Source of the DNA: Actinoplanes utahensis
Lineage (GTDB): Bacteria > Actinomycetota > Actinomycetes > Mycobacteriales > Micromonosporaceae
Direction: 5' to 3'
DNA length: 64,000 nt
Assembly: GCF_016862455.1 (NCBI RefSeq)
Contig: NZ_BOMZ01000037.1
Location: 1-64,000, forward strand
A program made the translations under genes and the position numbers. The notes beneath the pieces are model-generated. The model was not told the origin of the DNA. It saw only the letters and a list, made by a program, of their open reading frames with translations, and searched no databases. This document shows, piece by piece, positions 23,537-32,580 of this stretch (its first letter is position 1; the number at the start of each line of letters is the position of its first letter).

Positions 23537-25893
23537 CCCGGCTCCCGGGGCTGCTGCGCCGTGCCGTCGTGCCTGTCGCGCTGGCCGGGACGCTGATCCT
23601 GGCCGGGGCCGTGCTGGGCCGGATCTTCGCCGACGACCTGCTGTTCCGGCTGGTCGCGGGCGCGGCGCTGGGGTCGGTCGGAGTGGGGGTGGCGGCCCGC
23701 CGGCTGCCGTCGTGGACTGTCGCGCCCATCTCCACCGTGCTGCTCGCCGGGTACACCGCGCTGGCCCTGCACCTCGCCGCGGGTGGCGCCGGGCTCACCG
23801 CGGACGTCGCCCGGGACGCCCTGACGAACGGGATCCCGCGCCTGCTCACCGCGATGATCCCGGTCGAGGCGGCCCCGGACACCATCGTGATCGCGGTCGC
23901 CGCCACCTGGGTCGCCGGGCTCGCCGCGACCGAGATCGCCGTCCGTGGCGGGCGGGTGCTGTTCGGTCTGCTGCCACCGGTGCTGGTCTACGGCGGCGCG
24001 CTCTACGTGGTCGGCCCGAACGCGTCGGCCGTCGCCGGGTACACCCTCGCCTTCGCCGCTCTGGCCGTGGCGGCGCTCACCGTGTCGTCCGGAGCCGGCG
24101 CGAGCACGCACGCGGCGGTGCGGGTGCGGGCGCTCGGCGGCGCCGCGGTGAGCCTCGTGGTGCTGCTCGGGCTGATCGCCGCGGCCGGTCCCTGGGTGGG
24201 CGATCACGTCACGGCCACCCCGGTCGACCCGCGGCGGTACGTGCAACCGCCGCGCGTGGACAGCCTCGACGAGAGTCCCCTGAACCGGATCTCCGGCTGG
24301 GCGCTGGACCCGCGACAGCGCCTCCTCGAATACCGTCCCGGCGACCCGGGCGTGCCGGCCGCCGTACCGTCCGCCTCGGCCCGGCCCGGAGTCAAGCCGC
24401 CCGCGCCGCGCACCGTGCGGCTGCGTCTGGCCGTGCTGTCCGACTACGACGGGGTGACGTGGCGGGTCGGCGGCACCTACCGCAACGCCGGCCGGGTGCT
24501 GCCGCCGGCCGAGGTGCCGTCCGGGGCGACGGTCAGCGAGACCCAGCACCAGATCACCATCACCGGGCTGACCGGGCGGCTGCTTCCCGCCGTGCCGACG
24601 CCGACCCGGATCACCGGCGTGCGGGTCGCCTACGACGCCGTCTCCGGCACCCTGATCCGGCCGGAGAGCCTGCAGACCGGGCTGCGGTACACCGCGATCT
24701 CGCAGGTCCAGGCGCCGGACCTGAACCTGCTGCCGATCGCCGACGTGCCGTCGGGAGATGCGGTCGCCCGCTATCTGAGCCCCGGCGCCGACCCGCCCGA
24801 ACAGATCAAGAAGCTCGCCGACCATCTCGCCGAGGACACCGGGGCGCCGTACGAGCGGGCCGTCGCCATCCAGGACTTCCTCGCCGAGCACTACCGGCAG
24901 GTCGCCGACGCGCCCAGCGGGCACGCCTACCCGAACCTCGGGCACTTCCTGTTCGGCCGCCGCGACCTGGGCGGGCAGAAGGGGACGTCGGAGCAGTTCG
25001 CGGCGGCGTTCGCGGTGCTCGCTCGGATCAACGGCCTGCCCAGCCGGGTCGTCGTCGGGTTCGTCGCACCGGCCGCGGGCGGCGTGGTCACCGCCGGGGA
25101 CGCTCTGGCCTGGCCCGAGGTGTACTTCGACGATCTCGGCTGGGTCGCCTTCAACCCCCTGCCCAAGAGCGATCAGGTACGCCCGGTCGAGCAGGACTTC
25201 ACCCCTCCGCCGCCGACCCCGACCCCGTCGCGGTCGGACCCGCCGACCGCCGCGCCGGCCGGATCCTCGGAACCACCCGCCGCCGTCGCCGCACCGCCCG
25301 CGGCCACCGGTCCGTCCACCGTCCTGATCGCCTCCGGAACGTCGGGTACGGTCCTGGTGCTGCTGGTCGCCGCCGCCGCGGCGGTCGCCGGGCTGCGCGG
25401 CGCGCAACGACGGCGCCGGCTCACCACCGGCGACCCGGCACAGCGGATCACCGGCGCCTGGCTGGAGTTCACCGACACGCTGCGGCTGGCAGGCCGCCCG
25501 GTCCCCGCCCACCTGTCCGCCACCGAGGCCGCCGGTCATGCCGCCGTCCTCCCGCCGCCGGCGAAACGGACCGGCCTGCTCCGCCGGGCCGTGCCCCCAC
25601 CCTCGCCGCCCGACAGCGATGGCGCAGACGCGGTGGGGCCCGGCTCGGTGGGCCCCGCATCGAGCGGGGAGCCGCTGCCGGCGCTGGACGCGCTGGTGGA
25701 TGCGGTCAACACGGCCGGGTTCGCGCCGGAGGCCGCCGACGCGGGGCAGGCGGAACGGGCCGGGGCGCAGGTGGTGGCTTACGCGACGGCGGTGCGGGCA
25801 CGGCGGTCCTGGTGGAAGCGGATCTGGTGGAGCGTACGGCCGGGACCGCTGCGCTGGAACCGTGGTCAGGTCAGGAGAGGGCGGCGGGGGTGA
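23530..25893 (+). CDS. Transglutaminase-fold membrane protein without catalytic triad
   Basis: 787 residues from ATG 23530, overlapping DUF58. Six or so N-terminal membrane segments, an outside DUF3488-like region, a transglutaminase core at ~430-550, a Pro-rich linker, another TM (TVLVLLVAAAAAVAGLRG) and a cytoplasmic C-terminal domain. The core is recognisable (GTSEQFAAAFAVLARINGLP; ALAWPEVYFDDLGWVAFNP), yet the family's catalytic Cys, His and Asp positions read Ser487, Leu526 and Asn542. It is therefore likely non-enzymatic, perhaps a binding or scaffold domain. Ends convergently 23 bp into the ferredoxin gene. Confidence 0.85.
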   Translation: MVTRLPGLLRRAVVPVALAGTLILAGAVLGRIFADDLLFRLVAGAALGSVGVGVAARRLPSWTVAPISTVLLAGYTALALHLAAGGAGLTADVARDALTNGIPRLLTAMIPVEAAPDTIVIAVAATWVAGLAATEIAVRGGRVLFGLLPPVLVYGGALYVVGPNASAVAGYTLAFAALAVAALTVSSGAGASTHAAVRVRALGGAAVSLVVLLGLIAAAGPWVGDHVTATPVDPRRYVQPPRVDSLDESPLNRISGWALDPRQRLLEYRPGDPGVPAAVPSASARPGVKPPAPRTVRLRLAVLSDYDGVTWRVGGTYRNAGRVLPPAEVPSGATVSETQHQITITGLTGRLLPAVPTPTRITGVRVAYDAVSGTLIRPESLQTGLRYTAISQVQAPDLNLLPIADVPSGDAVARYLSPGADPPEQIKKLADHLAEDTGAPYERAVAIQDFLAEHYRQVADAPSGHAYPNLGHFLFGRRDLGGQKGTSEQFAAAFAVLARINGLPSRVVVGFVAPAAGGVVTAGDALAWPEVYFDDLGWVAFNPLPKSDQVRPVEQDFTPPPPTPTPSRSDPPTAAPAGSSEPPAAVAAPPAATGPSTVLIASGTSGTVLVLLVAAAAAVAGLRGAQRRRRLTTGDPAQRITGAWLEFTDTLRLAGRPVPAHLSATEAAGHAAVLPPPAKRTGLLRRAVPPPSPPDSDGADAVGPGSVGPASSGEPLPALDALVDAVNTAGFAPEAADAGQAERAGAQVVAYATAVRARRSWWKRIWWSVRPGPLRWNRGQVRRGRRG

Positions 25894-26230
25894 TGCGGGC
25901 GCGGCCGAGTTCGGGGCCGACGGCCAGCCGCGCGCCGGGTCGGCGGCCGCGGCCCCAGCCGATCTCCCGGCGATAGCTGCCGAGCAGGCCGGAGGAGGCC
26001 AGGTGCGACTCGTCGCGCAGCGGTGAGCCGTCGGGGACCGGGTGGGTCTGCGGGGCGACGAACAGGGCGTCGGCGGGGCAGTGGGCCTCGCACATGAAGC
26101 AGGTCTGGCAGTCGGACTGGCGGGCGATCACCGGGATGCCGCCGGGTCCGGCGTCGAACACGTTCGTGGGGCAGACCGCGATGCAGACGTCGCAGCTCAC
26201 GCAGCGCGACTCGGAGACCAGTTCGATCAT
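25871..26230 (-). CDS. Ferredoxin-like 2[4Fe-4S] protein
   Basis: 119 residues from ATG 26230, which overlaps the flavoprotein stop. Two complete 4Fe-4S motifs: CVSCDVCIAVCP and CQTCFMCEAHCP. A ~50-residue C-terminal extension of Arg/Gly-rich sequence follows. It pairs with the upstream flavoprotein as electron carrier or as its beta subunit, as in AprAB-like or fumarate-reductase-like pairs. Confidence 0.85.
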   Translation of the reverse strand: MIELVSESRCVSCDVCIAVCPTNVFDAGPGGIPVIARQSDCQTCFMCEAHCPADALFVAPQTHPVPDGSPLRDESHLASSGLLGSYRREIGWGRGRRPGARLAVGPELGRARITPAALS

Positions 26231-27822
26231 CAGGCCACCGCCAGGCCACGGCCGGTGACCGCTTCGGGCCGGGTCCACAGGGTGTCCAGCCCACCGACCG
26301 TGAGCCGGTGGTACTGGTTCGGGTCCAGCTCCGGGAACTCCTCACGACGAGCCATACCCCGGCTTTCGGTACGGGCCAGCGCGCTCGTGTACATCCACCG
26401 GGCGTGAGCGACCATCGCCGCCGCCTGCCGCAGGCCGGGCAGGTCCCCGCCGGTCGCCCGGGCGCCGCCGCGCAGAGCGTCCCAGACGGCGTCGAGTTCG
26501 GCCAGCGCCGGCCGGAGCCGGGAGCCGTTGCGCAGATAGTTCTTGTCGTACGGATGCACCTCCCGCCGGATCACTTCGAGCGCCTCGGCCCGGCCGATCC
26601 CGGATTCGTCGGCGGAGGTGACGCCGACCTCGCCGACGCCGGTGAGCTTGCGGCGGGTGGCGGCGGCGCCGAGGCCGGCGGCGAACGCGGCCGCGCCCCG
26701 GCCCGCGAACGTGCCGGAGGACATCGCCCACGCCGAGTTGTGGCTGCCGCCGCCGGTGAAGGCGCCGCACACCAGTTCCCGGGTCGCGGCGTCGCCGGCG
26801 GCGTAGAGGCCGGGCACCGTGGTGGCGCAGTCGTCGGCGACGATCCGGATGCCGCCGGTGCCGCGGACCGTGCCCTCCAGCAGCAGTGTGACCGGGAACC
26901 GGTCGGTGAACGGGTCGATGCCGAGCCGGTCGAAGGGCAGGAAGAAGTTCGGCTGGCCGAGCCGCATCTGCCGCTGCTGTTCCGGGGTGGCCTGGTCGAG
27001 GCGGCACAGCACGGTCCCGGCCCGCAGCAGCTCGGCGGCGATCACCGACCGTCCACCCTGGCTGCCGGCGCCTGCGAGCGGGCTGCCGTCGCCGCGGAAG
27101 AACGTCGCGAAGCTGTAGTACGCCGTCTTGGTGACCGAGGTGAAGGCGGGCGCGATCCCGTACGCGTTGGAGAACTCCATCCCGGACATCTCCGCGCCGG
27201 CCTCCGCCGCGAACAGCGCCCCGTCCCCGGTGGCGACGTCGCAGCCGAGCGCCTTGCTGAGGAACGCGCACCCGCCGGTGGCCAGGATGACCGCGCCGGC
27301 CCGGACCCGGTAGTCGCCGGCCTGCTGGCGCCGGTGCCCGCGTACGCCGGCGACCGTGCCGATCCCGTCGACCAGCAGTTCGGTGACCGGGCTGTGGTCG
27401 AGGATCCGGACGCCCTTGCGCTTGATCCAGGAGCGCATCCGCCGCATGTACTCCGGTCCCTGCACGCCCCGCTTGTAGGGGACGCCGTCGACGAGCGGGA
27501 ACGGATAGCGGGCCTCGGTCTCGAGGCGGTTCATGTTCTCGTACGTCTGCTCCAGCACCCGGGCCATCCAGCGCCGGTCCTGCAGGAACCCGCCGAGCGC
27601 CTCGCGGCTGGCCATGGCCGCCTCCCGCTCGGCCGGGTCGGGCCGGGTGTACCAGACGCCGGTGCCGCCGGAGGCGGTCGGCCCGCTGGTGCCGCAGTAG
27701 CCCTTGTCCAGCAGGATCACGTCGGCGCCGGCAACGGCTGCGGTCAGCGCGGCCCAGGTGCCGGCCGGCCCGCCACCGGCGACGACGACGTCCGCGGTGA
27801 GATCGAGAGTGGATGACGACAT
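26230..27822 (-). CDS. FAD-dependent oxidoreductase, SdhA/AprA-like
   Basis: 530 residues from ATG 27822 (GGAG 7-8 bp upstream). The N-terminal Rossmann fold DVVVAGGGPAGTWAALTAAV binds FAD. A second FAD segment reads VPGLYAAGDAATRELVCGAF followed by TGGGSHNSAWAMSSG. Length and layout match the fumarate reductase/succinate dehydrogenase/adenylylsulfate reductase flavoprotein family. The overlapping ferredoxin gene suggests a two-subunit enzyme. In actinobacteria such pairs are often associated with organosulfur metabolism; no sulfur gene is nearby, so the substrate is open. Confidence 0.75.
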   Translation of the reverse strand: MSSSTLDLTADVVVAGGGPAGTWAALTAAVAGADVILLDKGYCGTSGPTASGGTGVWYTRPDPAEREAAMASREALGGFLQDRRWMARVLEQTYENMNRLETEARYPFPLVDGVPYKRGVQGPEYMRRMRSWIKRKGVRILDHSPVTELLVDGIGTVAGVRGHRRQQAGDYRVRAGAVILATGGCAFLSKALGCDVATGDGALFAAEAGAEMSGMEFSNAYGIAPAFTSVTKTAYYSFATFFRGDGSPLAGAGSQGGRSVIAAELLRAGTVLCRLDQATPEQQRQMRLGQPNFFLPFDRLGIDPFTDRFPVTLLLEGTVRGTGGIRIVADDCATTVPGLYAAGDAATRELVCGAFTGGGSHNSAWAMSSGTFAGRGAAAFAAGLGAAATRRKLTGVGEVGVTSADESGIGRAEALEVIRREVHPYDKNYLRNGSRLRPALAELDAVWDALRGGARATGGDLPGLRQAAAMVAHARWMYTSALARTESRGMARREEFPELDPNQYHRLTVGGLDTLWTRPEAVTGRGLAVA

Positions 27823-27919
27823 GCTGGCTCCTTCGCAACCCCGCGAACGCAGGCGGAATGCCCTGAGCCTTAGCCCCCAAATCCTATCTGTCAACTAGGT
27901 GATTAAGGGTTGGGACGGG

Positions 27920-27967
27920 CCCGCCGGGGCGACCGGAAGCGACTGGGGGGCCGGTCGCCCCGGCGGG
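27920..27967. terminator. 17-bp perfect hairpin
   Basis: CCCGCCGGGGCGACCGG (27920-27936) and CCGGTCGCCCCGGCGGG (27951-27967) are perfectly complementary with a 14-nt loop. It lies upstream of the flavoprotein and downstream of the small minus-strand membrane gene (stop 28072), so it most simply terminates that gene's transcript. The ~250 bp from 27823 to 28071 hold no other gene. Confidence 0.6.
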
Positions 27968-28071
27968 AGCTGGGGATCGGTCACACGCCTTGTGGTGCGA
28001 GAGCGGTCTCGTCACTAGGCACGGATCTTGAGGCCGAGCGGTTCTCCCGCGGGCCCAGACTTAAGCCTCCC

Positions 28072-28239
28072 TTAAGGAATCCGGCCCCGGAACAGGGCTT
28101 TCAGGACGGCCAGAGCCGCGGCCCGCCGGGACGACCGGCGTGACCAGACGGCCGGCAGGACCACTCCTCCGAACAGGAGAGCGGTCAGCACGGCAGCGAA
28201 CAGGACCAGTGGCTCGGGAAGCAGCTGGAGCATCGTCAT
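28072..28239 (-). CDS. Small single-pass membrane protein
   Basis: 55 residues if ATG 28239 is used (earlier in-frame start at 28341). One hydrophobic segment (LVLFAAVLTALLFGGVVLPAV) and a basic tail WSRRSSRRAAALAVLKALF. The ribosome site is poor. It shares a short upstream region with the HTH-NACHT gene, in opposite orientation. No family recognised; a hairpin follows its stop, which favours a real transcript. Confidence 0.4.
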   Translation of the reverse strand: MTMLQLLPEPLVLFAAVLTALLFGGVVLPAVWSRRSSRRAAALAVLKALFRGRIP

Positions 28240-28343
28240 GACCACCACGATCCGGTCCCGCCCGGGTGTCCGGCGACGGCCCCGGACGCACTCCGGACAG
28301 GATCCGGACAGTCCCGGTCCCGATCTTTCCTTAACATTCATGG

Positions 28344-31300
28344 ATGGACGTGACAGCCGCGCACCGGTTCGCCGGGAAGCTGACCGAACTCCGGGCGCGT
28401 TCGGGTAATCCCTCGGTGCGTGAGCTGGAACGGCACATGCCGTTCGCGCGGTCGACCATCAGCGACAACCTGAGCGGCAGGTCGCTGCCCTCATGGGCGT
28501 TCGTCGAGGCGTTCGTCCGGGCCTGCGGCCACGCGGCGGGCACCACCGAGGAGAGTCTCCACCTCGCTCAGTGGCGCGAGGCCCTGCGCCAGGCCAAAGG
28601 CATCGCGGCGGCGGCGCCCGACCGGGATTTCCCGCGGGTGCGGGAGGCCTACCTGGAGCGGATCCGGCGCAGGTACGGCCACGCCGAGCTGGGCGCGCTC
28701 GCACCCGGCGGTGATCCGGACCGGCCCGGCCTGATTCCGCTGCGGGAGATCTTCGTGCCCCCGGAGGTACGCGCCGACCCGCCCCCGGTCGAGCTTCCCC
28801 GGGAACTCGTCAGGCGTCTCGTCGACCGTGGCGAGATCCGCCACGGCGACCTGCCACCCGGCATCGACGCCGAGACCCTCGACCGCATCCGCCGGTCCCA
28901 TCGCGGGCAACCGGCCCGGCCCGTCCTCGACGTGATCGCCGACGACACTCGGCACGGCCTGGTCCTGCTGGGTGACCCGGGCGCCGGCAAGTCCACCGTC
29001 GCCCGCTATCTGACTCTCCGCCTCGCGGAGGCGGGTGACGAGGGCACGCTCCCGGTTCTCGTGGAGTTGCGCGCCTACGCCGACGCGCGCTGGCGGACGG
29101 GCACCCTGCTCGATCTGATCGAGCGGCTCAGCGAGGCCGGCGGTCACGGCCTGCCCCGAACCGTCCTGGAGGGATATCTTCGAGCCGGCGGCCGAGCCGT
29201 CATGATCTTCGACGGGCTGGACGAGATCTTCGATCCCCGGCTGCGCGAGGAGGTCGCCGACGAGATCGCCGGCCTCGCGGCACGCTTTCCCAGCGCCCGC
29301 GTCGTCGTCACCTCGCGGGTGATCGGCTACCAGCGTTCCGTCTTCGACCGCGAGGAGTTCCGCACCTACCTCCTGCAGGATCTGGACCGTCCGCGCATCG
29401 AGCGGTTCCTCACCGCCTGGTACCGCCTGGCCGCCGGGGACCGCCCGGCCGAGGCGGACCGCCTGCGGGACCGGCTGCTGGCGGCGATGGATGAGGTGGC
29501 GGCCGTCCGGGAACTCGCCGGCAACCCGCTGCTGTTGACGATCATGGCGATGCTCGGGCGCAAGCGGGATCTGCCGCGCGACCGGCGTGACGTCTACGAG
29601 CACGCGGTCGCGGTGCTGGCCGCCCAGTGGGACCCCAGCCGCCACCTCCGCGACGAACGGCACACCCGGGAACACGCCGACCTGGACGTGCAGGACCGCC
29701 TCGCGCTGCTGCGCCGGATCGCCCGGCGGATGCAGGACGCGCCGGCCGGTCTCGCCGGCAATCACCTGCTGGATCACGACCTGATCGATGAGGTGGCCGG
29801 CTTCCTGCGCAGCGAGCACGGCCTGCCGCCGGGCCGGGCGAAGGCGGTGGCCAGGGCGATCACCGATGAGTTCCGCACCCGGAACTTCATCCTCAGCCAC
29901 TACGGCGCCGGCGTGCACGGCTTCGTCCACCGGGCGTTCCTCGAATACCTCACCGCGGCCGGCATCGCGGACCGCGTCACGACCGGCGACGACGATCTTC
30001 TCCAGGTGTACGCCCGGCGCTGGCCCGATCCCGCCTGGGAGGAGACCCTCGTCCTGCTCGCCGGAATGGTCGAGCCCGCACAGGCTGGCCAGATCGTCGA
30101 CCACCTGCTGACGGCGGATCCCCTCTGGTTCCTGGGCCCGCGCGATCCCGGGATCGGCCGGTCCTCCGAGTCCGGGGCCCGGAACATCATGACCGCGCTG
30201 CGCTGCCTCAACGAGGTTCGCGACGTGGCGGCGCTTCCACGGCAGTGCTCGGCAGCGGTGAACGCGGTGATCAACATGCTGGAGCACATCGCGGAACAGC
30301 GGGTGTTCGCCGGCTCGCCGGTCGCGCGAACACTGGTGGAGACCGCCGCGCCGATGCTGACCCGGATCGGAGGCCACCATCCACGGATCCGCTCGCGCTA
30401 CCGCGACTGGTACCTGATGCGCGGCCGGTTCCTGCGGATTCCCCTGGAGGGCGAGGACTTCATCGACTTCCAGGTGCCGCCGGCCGCGCAGACCGGCGCC
30501 GGTCTGCTGCGTGACGACGGCGAGTTCGCCGCCGTTCTGAACGGCCTGGTCCGGTTCGGGGATGTGCCGGCGCTCCGTGACGACGTGCTCGATGCGCTCG
30601 CGCGGGGGCGTCCCGGCGACCCGGAGGTCCTGGCGTCGCTTCGTGACGTCGCCGAACATGATTCGATCGGGGCTGCTCGCCGCGGCATGGTGCAAGGCGT
30701 CGCGATGGCGGCGAGGCCGGCGGGCGCCGCCTGGGACTGGGTGCAGGCGTGCCTTGCCGACGACGACCCCTTTCTCCGCGATGGCGCCGTGGCCGCCTTC
30801 GGGTTCGAGTGGCGGGCTCATCCGGAGGCGCTGCCGATCGTGTGCCGGGCCGCGGTCACCGACCGGGACCCGTCGGTCAGATCAGCGGCGATCGGCGTCC
30901 TCGCGGTGAACTGGACGGCTGATCCGCGGGCCGGAGCGGCACTTCGCGAGATCGCCCGATCCGATGCCGAGCCGAGTGTGCGGATCGACGCCGCGGACCG
31001 GCTGATCGCCGCCTGGTCCACCGAACCGGAGACGGTGTCCCTGCTGCGCCGGGTGGTGGACGACCCGGCGATACCGCGCTGGTTCCGGAGCAGACTGCGC
31101 CAGGAACTCGTCGGTGTGACGACCGCCGGCCCGGTCGCTCGCCCGCTCCCGGAACGCTCCGCCGATCCTCGGCGGATCAGGCTGGACGCGGTCATCGACG
31201 CCGCCCGGGGGACGGACCTGTCGCGGGAGCGAGCCGTGGCCGCGAGACCGGAGGACCGGATCGCCATCGTCCGTGCGCTGGCCGTCGGCTGGGCCGGCGA

Positions 31301-32069
31301 CCCGGCCCTGCTGCCCTGGCTCTGCGACCTCGCCCGGACCACCACTGACGGCCGGCTCACCGAGACGATTCTGTGGACCGTCGCGACGACCTGGCCGGAC
31401 CGGTCTGAGCAGACGGAACTGATGCGCGATGTCCTGGCCGGCGACTTCCCCGCCGATGTCCGGGGCACCGCGATGATGCTGCTCGCTGCCGGCGGCCGCG
31501 CTGATCCGGCCGTCCCCGAACTGCTGCGGAAGCTCACCGGAGCCGAGGACGACCATGTGCGGTCCCTGGCCGTCGAACTGCTGGGGACCGGATGGCCCCG
31601 CGACCCGGAGATCGTCGCGCTGGTCCGTTCCTTCGCGGAGACCGACGGCGCCGACGCCGTCCGCTACGCCGCACTCAAGGCGCTGTTGCTCGCCCGCCGC
31701 CCGGACCCGGAGACGCTGGAACTGCTGCGCCGGATGGCGGTCGCCGACAGCGATCCGCGGATGCGGCGGTTCGCTGTCGAACACCTGACGGTGGGCTGGC
31801 ACGACGACCCGGCGACTCTTGCGCTGGTGCGCCGGCAGGCCGTGAACGGCGTGACCGGGGACGACCGGGCAGCGGCGGTGCAGGCGCTGGCCGGTGGCTG
31901 GCGGGGCGATCCGGCGACCCGGGAGCTGTTGCACGGGTTCGTGGCGCAGGGGGAGGAGGCCGATCCGGATCGCTGGAGAGCGGCGATCCGTGCGCTTGCG
32001 GAGCGGTGGCCGTACGACCAAGAGATCGTCGGCCTCGCCGGCCGCATCGAAGCGGAGGAGGAGTGGTGA
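28344..32069 (+). CDS. HTH-NACHT-HEAT protein (STAND NTPase)
   Basis: 1241 residues from ATG 28344; no ribosome site is visible, so the message may be nearly leaderless (ATG 28340 is out of frame). Residues ~1-65 form an XRE-like helix-turn-helix (SVRELERHMPFARSTISDNL). The NACHT domain has Walker A GDPGAGKS (210-217), Walker B VMIFDGLDE (286-294), and VVTSRVIGYQ as sensor 1. From ~700 to the end, HEAT-like repeats recur about every 31 residues with a W..DP motif (e.g. GWPRDPEIVALVRSF). Bacterial NACHT proteins with C-terminal repeats act in antiphage immunity, the repeats sensing the trigger. An N-terminal DNA-binding-type domain instead of a toxin effector is notable. Confidence 0.8.
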   Translation: MDVTAAHRFAGKLTELRARSGNPSVRELERHMPFARSTISDNLSGRSLPSWAFVEAFVRACGHAAGTTEESLHLAQWREALRQAKGIAAAAPDRDFPRVREAYLERIRRRYGHAELGALAPGGDPDRPGLIPLREIFVPPEVRADPPPVELPRELVRRLVDRGEIRHGDLPPGIDAETLDRIRRSHRGQPARPVLDVIADDTRHGLVLLGDPGAGKSTVARYLTLRLAEAGDEGTLPVLVELRAYADARWRTGTLLDLIERLSEAGGHGLPRTVLEGYLRAGGRAVMIFDGLDEIFDPRLREEVADEIAGLAARFPSARVVVTSRVIGYQRSVFDREEFRTYLLQDLDRPRIERFLTAWYRLAAGDRPAEADRLRDRLLAAMDEVAAVRELAGNPLLLTIMAMLGRKRDLPRDRRDVYEHAVAVLAAQWDPSRHLRDERHTREHADLDVQDRLALLRRIARRMQDAPAGLAGNHLLDHDLIDEVAGFLRSEHGLPPGRAKAVARAITDEFRTRNFILSHYGAGVHGFVHRAFLEYLTAAGIADRVTTGDDDLLQVYARRWPDPAWEETLVLLAGMVEPAQAGQIVDHLLTADPLWFLGPRDPGIGRSSESGARNIMTALRCLNEVRDVAALPRQCSAAVNAVINMLEHIAEQRVFAGSPVARTLVETAAPMLTRIGGHHPRIRSRYRDWYLMRGRFLRIPLEGEDFIDFQVPPAAQTGAGLLRDDGEFAAVLNGLVRFGDVPALRDDVLDALARGRPGDPEVLASLRDVAEHDSIGAARRGMVQGVAMAARPAGAAWDWVQACLADDDPFLRDGAVAAFGFEWRAHPEALPIVCRAAVTDRDPSVRSAAIGVLAVNWTADPRAGAALREIARSDAEPSVRIDAADRLIAAWSTEPETVSLLRRVVDDPAIPRWFRSRLRQELVGVTTAGPVARPLPERSADPRRIRLDAVIDAARGTDLSRERAVAARPEDRIAIVRALAVGWAGDPALLPWLCDLARTTTDGRLTETILWTVATTWPDRSEQTELMRDVLAGDFPADVRGTAMMLLAAGGRADPAVPELLRKLTGAEDDHVRSLAVELLGTGWPRDPEIVALVRSFAETDGADAVRYAALKALLLARRPDPETLELLRRMAVADSDPRMRRFAVEHLTVGWHDDPATLALVRRQAVNGVTGDDRAAAVQALAGGWRGDPATRELLHGFVAQGEEADPDRWRAAIRALAERWPYDQEIVGLAGRIEAEEEW

Positions 32070-32144
32070 GGACGGCCGCGGCCGTACCGGAAAAGGAGAG
32101 AACCGGAAGGGAATAGGGCCGGGAGGAAGGGGATTGGCAGGGTT

Positions 32145-32576
32145 ATGACCGATGCTGATTTCGATCCTCGTGAATTGCTGGCCGGGACCCGGATCGGGGT
32201 TCTCGCCACCATCAAGGCCAGCGGGCTGCCGCAGTTGTCGCCGGTGACCCACTATTACGACCGGGATGCCGAGGAGATCCTGGTGTCGGTGACCGAAGGG
32301 CGGGCGAAGACCGCCAACCTGCGCCGGGATCCGCGGGCCGCGCTGGAGGTGACCAGCGCCGACGGGTGGGCGTGGGCGACCGCCGAGGGTGATGTGACGC
32401 TGATCGGCCCGGGCGCCGATCCGCACGGCCCGGAGGTGGAGGCGCTCGTCGGCTACTACCGGCGGGCCGCGGGGGAGCATCCGGACTGGGCGGAGTACCG
32501 GCAGGTCATGGTCGACGACCGGCGGGTGCTGCTGAAGCTGAAGGTCACCCACGTGTACGGCCAGAAGCTACGCTGA
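32145..32576 (+). CDS. PPOX-class flavin/F420-dependent oxidoreductase
   Basis: 143 residues. A compact split-barrel fold of the pyridoxamine-phosphate oxidase class: the LAGTRIGVLATIKASGLPQL start, THYYDRDAEEILVSVTEGRA, KTANLRRDPRAALEVTSAD and the final KVTHVYGQ are family hallmarks. Actinobacterial members of this size (~140 residues) usually bind F420 and reduce small substrates. It is followed 4 bp later by the next gene. Confidence 0.85.
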   Translation: MTDADFDPRELLAGTRIGVLATIKASGLPQLSPVTHYYDRDAEEILVSVTEGRAKTANLRRDPRAALEVTSADGWAWATAEGDVTLIGPGADPHGPEVEALVGYYRRAAGEHPDWAEYRQVMVDDRRVLLKLKVTHVYGQKLR

Positions 32577-32580
32577 TCCG

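Noticed and set aside
22762..25539. Very long minus-strand open frame (925 codons)
   Set aside because: It is antisense to DUF58 and the transglutaminase-like gene, is Arg/Gly-rich low-complexity and has no domain; a common artefact of high GC3.
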